Shown piece after piece: positions 28,471 through 37,000 of a DNA stretch of 64,000 nt (position 1 is the first letter of the stretch; every line of letters begins with the position of its first letter). The position numbers were made by a program, and so were the translations under genes. The stretch comes from Rubrivivax sp. (GTDB taxonomy: Bacteria; Pseudomonadota; Gammaproteobacteria; Burkholderiales; Burkholderiaceae_C): the NCBI GenBank assembly GCA_016789955.1, contig JAEUPB010000016.1, forward strand, positions 1 through 64,000. Reading direction: 5' to 3'. The notes under the pieces are model-generated. The model saw only the letters and a program-made list of their open reading frames with translations, was not told the DNA's origin and made no database searches.

Positions 28471-29184
28471 ATGAATACCCCGCCACTCGCCCCCGAGGAA
28501 CTGCAGGCCGTGACTGGCGGCCCCTGGTTCAGCAAGCTGTCGTCGCCGCTGCAGGGTGCCATCCTCGCCCGCGCGACGTTGCGGCGCATGGCCGACGGCG
28601 AGCAGCTCGCCAGCCGGGGCGCCCCGGCCGAGCACTGGTGCGGCGTGGCACGCGGGGCGATCCGCATCAGTTCCGTCTCGCTGTCGGGCAAGCAGGTCAC
28701 GCTCACCTACGCCGAGCCCGGCACCTGGTTCGGCGACATCGCGCTGTTCGACGGCGGCCCGCGCACGCACGATGCCGACGCCCACGGCGCCACCACGGTG
28801 CTGACCGTGGCGCGCGCCGAGTTCTACGCCCTGCTGCAGCAGCACGTGGAGCTGTACGACGCGCTGCTGCGACTCAACTGCCGCCGCCTGCGGCTGATGT
28901 TCGACCAGATCGAGGACCTCGCCACGCGCCCGCTGCAGGCCCGGCTGGCCCGCCAGATCCTGCTGCTGGCACGCCGCCACGGCATCCCCGAAGGCCCTGA
29001 TGGCACCGAGGTGCGCATCGGGCTGCAGCTGGCGCAGGAAGACCTGGCGCAGCTCATCGGCGCGTCGCGACAGCGCGTCAACCAGGAGCTGAAGGGCTTC
29101 GAGCGCGAAGGTGCGCTGCGTGTCGAGCCGACCCGCCTCGTGGTGACGTCGCGGCAGAAGCTGCTCGCCATCGCGGACCGTTGA
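28471..29184 (+). CDS. Crp/Fnr-family transcriptional regulator
   Basis: A 237-residue regulator. The N-terminal cyclic-nucleotide-binding fold (about 20-140) contains PGTWFGDIALFDGGPRTHDA. The C-terminal HTH (about 180-230) contains LAQEDLAQLIGASRQRVNQE. The FNR-type cysteine cluster is absent from the N terminus, so oxygen sensing by an Fe-S cluster is unlikely. The GDIALFDGGPR segment resembles the cAMP pocket but is not identical to Crp. The ligand is unknown. Confidence 0.88.
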   Translation: MNTPPLAPEELQAVTGGPWFSKLSSPLQGAILARATLRRMADGEQLASRGAPAEHWCGVARGAIRISSVSLSGKQVTLTYAEPGTWFGDIALFDGGPRTHDADAHGATTVLTVARAEFYALLQQHVELYDALLRLNCRRLRLMFDQIEDLATRPLQARLARQILLLARRHGIPEGPDGTEVRIGLQLAQEDLAQLIGASRQRVNQELKGFEREGALRVEPTRLVVTSRQKLLAIADR

Positions 29185-29233
29185 TTCCCTCAGCCGCCCC
29201 TCCCAGCCGACCCTCCCAGAGCCCAGACCCACG

Positions 29234-30319
29234 ATGGAACAGTTCACCGGCACCCGCCCGATGGCCGCCAGCCACGCCTTCGACGTGGCGGCACTCGACG
29301 CCCACTTGGCCCGCGCGCTGCCGGGCTATGGCGGGCCGCTCAGCGTCGAGCAGTTCAAGGGCGGGCAGTCCAACCCGACCTACAAGCTCGTCACGCCGGC
29401 ACGCAGCTGGGTCATGCGCACCAAGCCCGGGCCAGCCGCCAAGCTGCTGCCCTCGGCGCACGCCATCGAGCGCGAGTTCCGCGTGATGCGCGCGCTCGCC
29501 GGCACCGACGTGCCGGTGGCCCGCATGGAGCTGCTGTGCGAGGACGAGTCGGTGATCGGCCGCGCGTTCTACGTGATGGAGTTCGTCGAGGGCCGGGTGT
29601 TCTGGGAGCAGGCGCTGCCCGGCGTGCTGCGCGACGAGCGCGGCCGCCTGTACGACGAGATGAACCGCGTCATCGCCGCGCTGCACAGCGTGGACGTGGC
29701 CGCCGTGGGCCTGGCCGACTATGGCAAGCCGGGCAACTACTTCGAGCGCCAGATCGGCCGCTGGAGCAAGCAGTACGTCGCGTCCATCACCGAGCCCATC
29801 GCCGAGATGGACCGGCTGATCGATTGGTTGCCGCAGCACATGCCTGCGAGCGCGCGCGACGAGTCGCGGCCGTCGATCGTGCACGGCGACTTCCGGCTCG
29901 ACAACCTGATCTTTCGCCGCGACGAGCCGCGCATCGCCGCCGTGCTCGACTGGGAGCTGTCGACCGTGGGCCACCCGCTGGCGGACTTCAGCTACCACTG
30001 CATGTCGTGGCACATCCCGCCGGGCACATTCCGCGGGCTCGGCGGGCTCGACCTCGTCGCGCTGGGCATCCCCGACGAGCGCGAGTACGTGCGCCGCTAC
30101 GGCCAGCGCACCGGCCGCGACCTCGACGCCGTGCTCGGCGACTGGAACTTCTACCTCGCCTACAACCTGTTCCGCCTGGCCTCGATCACGCAGGGCATCG
30201 CCAAGCGCGTGGTGGACGGCATCGCCTCGAGCGCCCAGGCGCGCGCGACCGGCGCGGCCACGCGCACGCTGGCCGAGATGGGGTGGTCGTTCGCGCAGGA
30301 GGCCGGGGCCCGGGGCTGA
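29234..30319 (+). CDS. APH-family phosphotransferase (ACAD10/11-like kinase)
   Basis: A 361-residue aminoglycoside/choline kinase-fold enzyme. It has the nucleotide region FKGGQSNPTYKLVT, a lysine in WVMRTKPG, the catalytic loop IVHGDFRLDNLIF and the metal site AVLDWELSTVGHPLADFSY. The best match is the group related to the kinase domain of human ACAD10/11, which phosphorylates hydroxyacyl groups during 4-hydroxy-acid breakdown, rather than antibiotic kinases. No acyl-CoA dehydrogenase is adjacent. It begins 49 nt after the Crp/Fnr gene on the same strand. Confidence 0.82.
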   Translation: MEQFTGTRPMAASHAFDVAALDAHLARALPGYGGPLSVEQFKGGQSNPTYKLVTPARSWVMRTKPGPAAKLLPSAHAIEREFRVMRALAGTDVPVARMELLCEDESVIGRAFYVMEFVEGRVFWEQALPGVLRDERGRLYDEMNRVIAALHSVDVAAVGLADYGKPGNYFERQIGRWSKQYVASITEPIAEMDRLIDWLPQHMPASARDESRPSIVHGDFRLDNLIFRRDEPRIAAVLDWELSTVGHPLADFSYHCMSWHIPPGTFRGLGGLDLVALGIPDEREYVRRYGQRTGRDLDAVLGDWNFYLAYNLFRLASITQGIAKRVVDGIASSAQARATGAATRTLAEMGWSFAQEAGARG

Positions 30320-30330
30320 GGCGCCCGGTG

Positions 30331-30363
30331 CCGCGGCGCGCGGCCGCGGCCGCGGCGGCGGCG
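30331..30363. repeat. 33-nt pure G/C tract between convergent genes
   Basis: An uninterrupted run of only G and C, built from CCGCGG/GGCCGC units and therefore largely self-complementary. It lies between the convergent ends of the APH gene (30319) and the hypothetical gene (30368). It could form a stable stem and act in termination; no T tract accompanies it. Confidence 0.5.
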
Positions 30364-30367
30364 AAAG

Positions 30368-31111
30368 TCAGTCGCGCGGTTCCTCGCGCGGCAGCGTGCT
30401 CGCCGACCAGAGGCTCGGCTGCGTGCTCGGCGCGGGCTGCGGCAGGCTGGCGTCCTGCTCGGCGACACGCCTCGCTTCGCGCAATGCCGTCTCGAACAGC
30501 CGGCGCAGCGCCTCGATCTGCGCCTCGTCGGTGTCGTTGAGCTGCGTGCGCAGCACCAGCCGACCGCGCCCGATCATCAGCACCAACGGGTGCTGCTCGG
30601 GCAGCGACAGCGCCGCCAGCGACTTCGTCAGCGGCCCTTCGAGCCAGTGCTGCAGCTGCGATTTGCCGTTGCCGCAGGCCGCGTAGGTCTCGCGCAGCAC
30701 GCCGAGCTCGGCTCCGTTGAGCTTGGGGAACATCACGAGCCAGCGCATCTCGGGCGGCGTCTGGTCGTCGATCTGCGTCTGCACGCCCTCGACGTACTGC
30801 TGGAAGACCGCCCGCTCCATCGCTTCCTGCAGCGCGCGGTTCAGCACCAGCAACTGCCAGTCGGAGCCGAAGTCCAGCTCGGCGCGCCAGCGCACCTCGT
30901 GGCCCACCACGTACGCCCGTTGCGCCGGGCCCCACTCGAGCCGCCAGGCCGTGCCGCCGACGCGCCCCTCGACGACCACGCCGCCCCCGTCGCGCACCGG
31001 GCGCAGCGGCAGGTCGCGTCGCTCGGCCCAGGCGCGCAGTTCCTCAAGCGCCGGCGGCGTCTTGCCGCTCTTGTCGGAAGACGGCAGCCAACGCTTGATG
31101 AACTGGAGCAT
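30368..31111 (-). CDS. Conserved hypothetical protein, cytoplasmic
   Basis: I do not recognise a family. The 247-residue product starts MLQFIKRWLPSSDKSG and has no signal peptide or membrane helix. It is mixed alpha/beta, with WRLEWGPAQRAYVVGHEVRWR, a central helical part with MRWLVMFPKLNGAELG, and a Pro/Ser-rich tail. Codon use matches neighbours, supporting a real gene. An in-frame ATG 33 nt upstream (31144) is possible, but it would sit 16 bp from the divergent GST start. The neighbours give no functional hint. Confidence 0.65.
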   Translation of the reverse strand: MLQFIKRWLPSSDKSGKTPPALEELRAWAERRDLPLRPVRDGGGVVVEGRVGGTAWRLEWGPAQRAYVVGHEVRWRAELDFGSDWQLLVLNRALQEAMERAVFQQYVEGVQTQIDDQTPPEMRWLVMFPKLNGAELGVLRETYAACGNGKSQLQHWLEGPLTKSLAALSLPEQHPLVLMIGRGRLVLRTQLNDTDEAQIEALRRLFETALREARRVAEQDASLPQPAPSTQPSLWSASTLPREEPRD

Positions 31112-31160
31112 CGGGTAGAGTGCCTGCGCGGCAGACGCCGGCACCGCTGGAAGGACGACG

Positions 31161-31853
31161 ATGATCGAAGTTTATTCCTGGGCCACGCCGAACGGCCACA
31201 AGGTCCACATCATGCTGGAGGAGTGCGGCCTGCCGTACCGCGTGCATGCGGTGGACATCGGCACCGGCGCGCAGTTCGAGCCGTCATTCCTGGCGATCAG
31301 CCCCAACAACAAGATCCCGGCCATCGTCGACCCCGACGGCCCCGACGGGCAGCCGATCAGCCTGTTCGAGTCGGGCGCGATCCTGATGTACCTGGCGTCG
31401 AAGGCCGGCCGCTTCCTGCCGCAGGACCTGCGCGGGCGCTGGAAGACGCTCGAATGGCTGATGTTCCAGATGGGCGGCGTGGGCCCGATGCTGGGCCAGG
31501 CCCATCACTTCCGCATCTACGCGCCCGAGAAGATCCCCTACGCGATCGAGCGCTACAGCAACGAGGCCAAGCGGCTGTACGGCGTGATGAACCGCCAGCT
31601 GGCCAACAGCCGCTACATCGCCGGCCCCGAGTACACGATCGCCGACATGGCCATCTTCCCCTGGCTGCGCTCGTGGAAGAACCAGGGCATCGACTGGAAC
31701 GACCACCCGCACCTGAAGGGCTGGTTCGACGAGATCGCCGCGCGGCCCGCCGTGCAGCGCGGCGTGGAGGTGCTGGCTGCGCAGCGCAGGCCCGTCACCG
31801 ACGACAAGGCCCGCGAAGTGCTGTTCGGCAAGACGCAGTACGAGCGCCGCTGA
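31161..31853 (+). CDS. Glutathione S-transferase (Nu class, YfcG/YghU type)
   Basis: A 230-residue GST. The thioredoxin-like N-terminal domain starts MIEVYSWATPNGHKVHIMLE, with the Nu-class Thr/Asn pair TPNG, the cis-proline NNKIPAIVDPD and the glutathione-binding SLFESGAILMYLA. The helical C-terminal domain includes YTIADMAIFPWLRSWKNQGID. Nu-class enzymes have disulfide-bond reductase activity. The 5' side is divergent from the hypothetical gene; tRNA-Arg follows by 51 nt. Confidence 0.9.
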   Translation: MIEVYSWATPNGHKVHIMLEECGLPYRVHAVDIGTGAQFEPSFLAISPNNKIPAIVDPDGPDGQPISLFESGAILMYLASKAGRFLPQDLRGRWKTLEWLMFQMGGVGPMLGQAHHFRIYAPEKIPYAIERYSNEAKRLYGVMNRQLANSRYIAGPEYTIADMAIFPWLRSWKNQGIDWNDHPHLKGWFDEIAARPAVQRGVEVLAAQRRPVTDDKAREVLFGKTQYERR

Positions 31854-31904
31854 CGCAGCCCCCGGCAAGCGCCTAACATGCCGGCCGTGCCGGCTTCCCG
31901 TCAT

Positions 31905-31981
31905 CTGCCCGTAGCTCAACCGGATAGAGCAGCTGCCTTCTAAGCAGCAGGTCGGGGGTTCGAGTCCCTCCGGGCAGGCCA
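31905..31981 (+). tRNA. tRNA-Arg (anticodon UCU)
   Basis: A 77-nt cloverleaf. The acceptor stem CTGCCCG pairs fully with CGGGCAG. The D stem is GCTC/GAGC. The anticodon stem GCTGC/GCAGC carries loop CTTCTAA with anticodon TCT. The variable loop is AGGTC, and the T arm GGGGG-TTCGAGT-CCCTC has one G-T pair. The discriminator is G, with CCA encoded. It reads AGA codons, which are rare in this GC-rich genome. Confidence 0.96.
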
Positions 31982-32309
31982 TCCGAACGGCCCGGAGGGC
32001 TCCGTGGCCGTCTTGCGCCATGCCGTTGCAGCGATGGTGCCACGGTCGCTCCGCAGCATGGCTCCCGTCACTCCACGGGAGAGCACCTTGCTGATTCGCC
32101 TGACCCTGACCGGCACACTCGTTGCCTGCACGCTCCGGGGCCCGCCCGCGGACTCAGCACCGTGACGCTCGAGCGCATCCACGTCGACCGCGGCGTGCGG
32201 CTGTCGTTCGCCGCCGGGCGCGCGCGGCGGCCGACCGAGGGCTGCACCGGGTGGCCTGCGCCCGGGGCATGGGTAGCATCGCCGGGTCGGGGGAGCAACA
32301 ACGGACACC
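31982..32309. other. Non-coding gap between tRNA-Arg and the hybrid kinase
   Basis: This 328-bp stretch shows no convincing gene. It contains one clean hairpin, CTCCCGT (32062-32068) with ACGGGAG (32075-32081) around a 6-nt loop, possibly a terminator or attenuator, though without a T run. The remainder has base use like degenerate coding sequence, but no frame has recognisable content. GGGGGAG near 32289 could be part of the kinase RBS region. Confidence 0.5.
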
Positions 32310-34049
32310 ATGCAGGGCAGCAACGTGCGCCAGCGCATCGGGGAGTGGATGGGTGCGGCCGTCCGGCCCCCGGTCGACCGTTCGCGCGTGCTGCGCGAGC
32401 AGACCGACCTGCTGATCCGCCAGATGCGCACCGGCTTCCTGGTGGCCACGATCGCCGGCGCCCTGCTGGGCGTGCCGATGGTGCGCACGAGCGGCCCGGT
32501 CGTCTACCTGGCTTGGCTGGCGCTGCTGGTCGGCGGTTATGCGCTGCGGCAGCGGCTGATGGAACAGGCGCAGGCGAGCGGCTCGCTGGACCGGGTGTTC
32601 GTCATCACGCTGGTCGGCTCGGCGCTGATCGGCTTCATCCTCACGCTGCCCTGCCCGTTGTTCTTCCCGAACGCCGACCCGAACACGCGCGCCTTCCTGA
32701 CCATGGTGCACATGATCTGGATGGCTGCCGCGGTGTCCGTGCTGGGCGTCTTCCCGCCGAGCTACAAGGTCTATCTCGCCTGCTCGCTGGGCAACGTCGT
32801 GCTCGGCTGGTGGCTCTCGGCCACGCCGCTGGAAGCGGGCCTGGTCACCGCGTGGTCGGTGCCGATGGCCTTCCTGCTCACGCGACTGTCGGGTCGGGTC
32901 GGCCGCATGATCGAGGAGTCGGTCAACATCCGCCACGAGCGCGAGCAGCTGGTGGCGCGGCTGCAGGAGTCGCTCGCCGAGACCGAGGCCGCGCAGCGCG
33001 CCCGCTCGCGGTTCCTCGCGTCGGCCAGCCATGATCTGCTGCAGCCGGTGCATGCGCTGCTGCTGCTGGCGAGCCTGTCGCGCGACCTGCCCGAAGGCCC
33101 ACGCCGCGAAGACGTGCTCAAGCAGTTGCACGTCACGGCCGAGTCGATCGACGCGATGTTCCGCGGCCTGCTCGACCTCGCGCGCTTCGATGCCGGCACG
33201 ATGCAGCCGCAGCTCACCGCGATGCCGGTCGCGCACGTGCTGCGCGCCGTCCAGGCCGCCTACCAGGGCCGCTGCGCCGACAAGGGCGTGCTGCTGACCG
33301 TGGAGACGCCGCCGGGCGTGCACGTGCACGCCGACCCGGCGATGTTCGACCGCATCGTGCGCAACCTCGTCGACAACGCCTGCAAGTTCACGCCGCGCGG
33401 CGAGATCGTGGTGCGGTGCCGGCAGGAGGGCGCCAGCGTGGTCGTGGAGGTGCAGGACAGCGGCGTGGGCATCGCGGCCGAGGACCTGGCCCACGTGCAG
33501 GAGGCGTTCTACCGCGGCGGCTCGGCGCGCGAGGTGGAAGCCGATGGCGTCGGGCTGGGACTTGCCAACAGCACGCAGATGGCGCTGCTGCTGCACGGCG
33601 ACGTGGCGATCTCCTCCGAGCACGGCAAGGGCACGACGGTGCGGCTGACGCTGCCGGCGGCCGAGAACCCCGCCGCGGTCACCCACGCCGCGCCGCGTGA
33701 ACTGCGCTACCGCCGCGTGGTGCTGGTCGAGGACGATCGCAACGCGCGCGTGGCCACCGAGCTGTGGCTGCAGCAGCGCGGCGTGGCGGTGGCCGCCGCC
33801 GCCGACCTGACCGGGGCGCTGGCGCAGGTCGACGCGCAGGGCTGGACTCCGGACTTCCTGCTGTGCGACTACCACCTCGGCAAGGAAGCCAACGGCGTGC
33901 AGGTGATCTCGGCCCTGCGCGGCCGCTACGGCGCCCTGCCGGCGGCCATCGTCAGCGGCGAAAACCTCACCGCTGCCGACGTGCCGGCCGACGTGACGCT
34001 GCTGGCCAAGCCGCTGCGCCCGGAGCGCCTCGAGCAGTTGCTCGCGTAG
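32310..34049 (+). CDS. Hybrid sensor histidine kinase/response regulator
   Basis: A 579-residue membrane kinase. Six predicted helices occupy about residues 43-194, with no sizeable periplasmic sensor domain. The dimerisation helix carries phospho-His241 in FLASASHDLLQPVHALLLLA. The ATPase domain shows RNLVDNACKFTPRG (N box), DSGVGIAAEDL and DGVGLGLANS. A C-terminal receiver (about 450-579) has VEDDRNARVA and phosphoacceptor Asp520 in LLCDYHLGKEANGV, and ends with LAKPLRP. The LuxR-type response regulator at 16240 is a possible output partner. The stimulus is not evident. Confidence 0.92.
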   Translation: MQGSNVRQRIGEWMGAAVRPPVDRSRVLREQTDLLIRQMRTGFLVATIAGALLGVPMVRTSGPVVYLAWLALLVGGYALRQRLMEQAQASGSLDRVFVITLVGSALIGFILTLPCPLFFPNADPNTRAFLTMVHMIWMAAAVSVLGVFPPSYKVYLACSLGNVVLGWWLSATPLEAGLVTAWSVPMAFLLTRLSGRVGRMIEESVNIRHEREQLVARLQESLAETEAAQRARSRFLASASHDLLQPVHALLLLASLSRDLPEGPRREDVLKQLHVTAESIDAMFRGLLDLARFDAGTMQPQLTAMPVAHVLRAVQAAYQGRCADKGVLLTVETPPGVHVHADPAMFDRIVRNLVDNACKFTPRGEIVVRCRQEGASVVVEVQDSGVGIAAEDLAHVQEAFYRGGSAREVEADGVGLGLANSTQMALLLHGDVAISSEHGKGTTVRLTLPAAENPAAVTHAAPRELRYRRVVLVEDDRNARVATELWLQQRGVAVAAAADLTGALAQVDAQGWTPDFLLCDYHLGKEANGVQVISALRGRYGALPAAIVSGENLTAADVPADVTLLAKPLRPERLEQLLA

Positions 34050-34064
34050 GCGCCGACCGTCTCG

Positions 34065-37000
34065 ATGCCGACGGCTCCGCACCGCCTGGCCACACCGCTG
34101 GAGGCGTGGCCGGCCGATCGGCAGCACGTCGACACCCTCGTCATCGGCTCAGGCTACGGCGGCGCCGTGGCCGCGCTGCGTCTGGCCCGCGCCGGGCGCG
34201 AGGTGCTGGTCATCGAGCGCGGCAGCGAATTCGCGCCCGGCGACTTCCCCGACGACGTGGCGCAGCTGCCGAAGTTCCTGCGCGCGCCGGCGCTGCACGG
34301 GCGCGGCGTCACCGGCAGCGCGCACGGCCTGTTCGACTGGCATGTCGGCGGCGCGGTGCTGTCGCTCACCGCGAACGGCCTCGGCGGCGGCAGCCTGATC
34401 AACGCCGGCGTGGCGATCGAGCCCGATGCCGACGTGCTGCAGCAGCCATGCTGGCCCGCGCCGCTGCGCAGCGGCACCGATGTCGGCAAGCACTCCATGG
34501 CGCGCGCGTTCCGGCGCGCCCGCCGCACGCTGGGCGCGCGCACCTGGCACGACGAGGAGCCGCTGCCGAAGAGCCGTGCCCTCGAGCGCCTGGCGCCGCA
34601 CCTGCGCCGCGGCGCGCGGGCCCGGGCGGTGCGCGTGACGATCGACGGCCGCGCCTGCACGCGCTGCGGCGACTGCGCCACCGGCTGCAACGTGCCCGGC
34701 GCCAAGCTCACACTGCGCGAGACCTACCTCACCGGTGCGGTGCGCCGCGGTGCGCAGCTGGTCACCGGCGGCAGTGCCTACCTCGTCACCCCGCCGGGCC
34801 CGGGCGCCGCCTTCGGCGACGATCGCTGGCAGGTCTGGGTCGTGCCGACCGGCCGGCTGGCGTCGCTGGACACGCAGGCGAGCGTGCTCGCCTGCGAGCA
34901 CGGCCGCCGCTTCACGGCGCAGCGACTGATCATCGCCGCCGGCACCTTCGGCAGTGCCGAGCTGCTGCAGCGCAGCCGCGAGCACCACGGCGCGGCGTTC
35001 CCGCTGTCACCGGCGCTGGGCAAGCGCTACTCCGGCAACGGTGATTCGCTCAGCTTCGTCGTCGGCAATCCTCAGCCGGTGCACGCCGAAGGCCGGGCCC
35101 ATCACCAGGGACCGCCGGTGGGGCCGACGATCACCCGCATCGTCGACCTGCGCCGCGAGACGCACGGCCGCCGCAAGGGCCGGCCGCTGGCGATGGCCGA
35201 GCGGCTGGTGGTGGAGGACGGCGCCACGCCTCTGGCGCTGCAGCGCTTCACGCGCGAAATGCTGGCCACGTCGTTCACGCTCGCGGAGAGCGAGCAGTTT
35301 GGAATGCGCCGGCTCGTGTCCGCGGCGGGGCTGGACCTGCTGTCGTCGGCGGCGATGGCTCGCCACACCCAGGTGCTGCTGACGATGGGCCACGACGGCT
35401 CGGCCGGCCACCTCGTGCGCCTCGGGGACCGCGACACGACGGTGCCCTACTGGCCCGGCCCGCTCGAGACGCTGCCCACGTATCGCCGCCAGGCGCGGAT
35501 GTTCCAACGTGCCGAACGCGGTGGCGGCGTGCACCTGGACGCGCCCAGCTGGCAGCTGATGCCGCCGGCGGCCGAGCGGCTGATGTCCGGCCCCAAGGCC
35601 ACCCGCAGCCAGCTCACGGTGCATCCGCTGGGCGGGTGCGTGATGGCCGACCGCTACGAGGACGGCGTGGTCGACCACCGCGGCCGCGCCTGGCGCTCGC
35701 CGGGGCAGCCGTGGCGGGGCCTGTACGTGCTCGACGGCTCGATCGTGCCGACATCGCTGGGTGTGAACCCGTTGCTGACGATCACCGCGCTCGCCGAGCG
35801 GGCGATGACGTTCCTGCTCGAAGAAGCCGAAGAGGGCTCCGCCAGCCCCGGGCATGACACAGACGAGGCCGCAACCCCACCGCCCCGCGCGGCGCGCCCA
35901 GCCCCCTCGCCGGCCGAGGCCGTCCGCGCCGCCGAAGCTGCACGGCCCTCCGCGGCCAACGTCGACGGCGAGTTCGATGTCTCGCTGTTCGAGCGCCTCG
36001 TCTGTGCCGCCGACCAGCTGCGCGGCCCGCGCCGGGGCGCCGACGAGCCCGGCACCGCGGCCGAACTGCGGCTGGAGATGGGCTCGGCCCACTGGCTGCA
36101 CGTGTGGGACGACCCGCGCCACCGCGTCGAGCTGCGCCGCGGCCGGCTGCGGCTGCAGGCCCCGTCAGAGAAACGCGACGGCTCGCCCACGACACTCGAC
36201 TACGACGTGCAGGACGGCTGGTTCGAACTGCTGCCGGCGGCCGACCATGTGCCCTTCGAGCGCGGGTCGCGGCGCCGCAGCTGGATCGTCACCGTGCTGC
36301 TGGTGCTGTGGCTGTTCACGTGGCACCTGAACGTGTTCGTCACGTGGTGGGTGCAACGCGGTCGCGACGACCTGTTGCGCAGCCGCCGCGACGACCAGAT
36401 GCCGGCCGGGCTGCGCGGCGCGTTCGACTACGGCCGCTCGCTGGTGGCCGGGCTGATGCAGGCCGCCGAACGCCGCACGATGCGCTACCGGCTGAGGCTC
36501 GTGCGCCGGGGCACGGGAGATGCCCCGCAGAACCTGCTGTTGCTGGGCACCAAGCCCATCGGTTACGGCGCCACCTGGACGCAGCTCGCACGGTGGTGGT
36601 GGCGCCACCGTGCCGATGCGGGGAGCGGGCGCGGCGTGCCGCCACCGCGGCCCACGTTCTGGTCGCAGGTCACCGATCCACGCATCGTGCTGCTGACCGG
36701 CACGTCGGCCGGGCCGCTGCGCACCTGGGTGGCCGAGCGCTGGCCGCGCCTGGCCGGCGCCTGGGCCTGGGGGCGCTTCGAGGTCGACGGCGCCGAACTG
36801 GTGTCGCAGGCCCCGCTGCTGCTGAACCGCGGCGACCTCACCGGCGGCATGGTGGCCCAGGCCGCCTACCCGCTGCACTTCCTGCGCTACGCGCTGAAGA
36901 CACACCTGTTCGAGCTGCGCCTGCCCGACTACAGCGGCAGCGCGCCGCTGGATGCCTGCGATCCGCCCGAGGCGATCCGCGGGCCCGACGGCAAGCCCCT

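Noticed and set aside
29234-30319. Aminoglycoside resistance kinase
   Set aside because: The fold matches APH, but the sequence pattern fits the ACAD10/11-like metabolic group and there is no resistance context.
31905-31981. tRNA-Arg as an integration site for a mobile island
   Set aside because: No integrase gene or direct repeat of the tRNA 3' end was seen downstream; the following genes look chromosomal.
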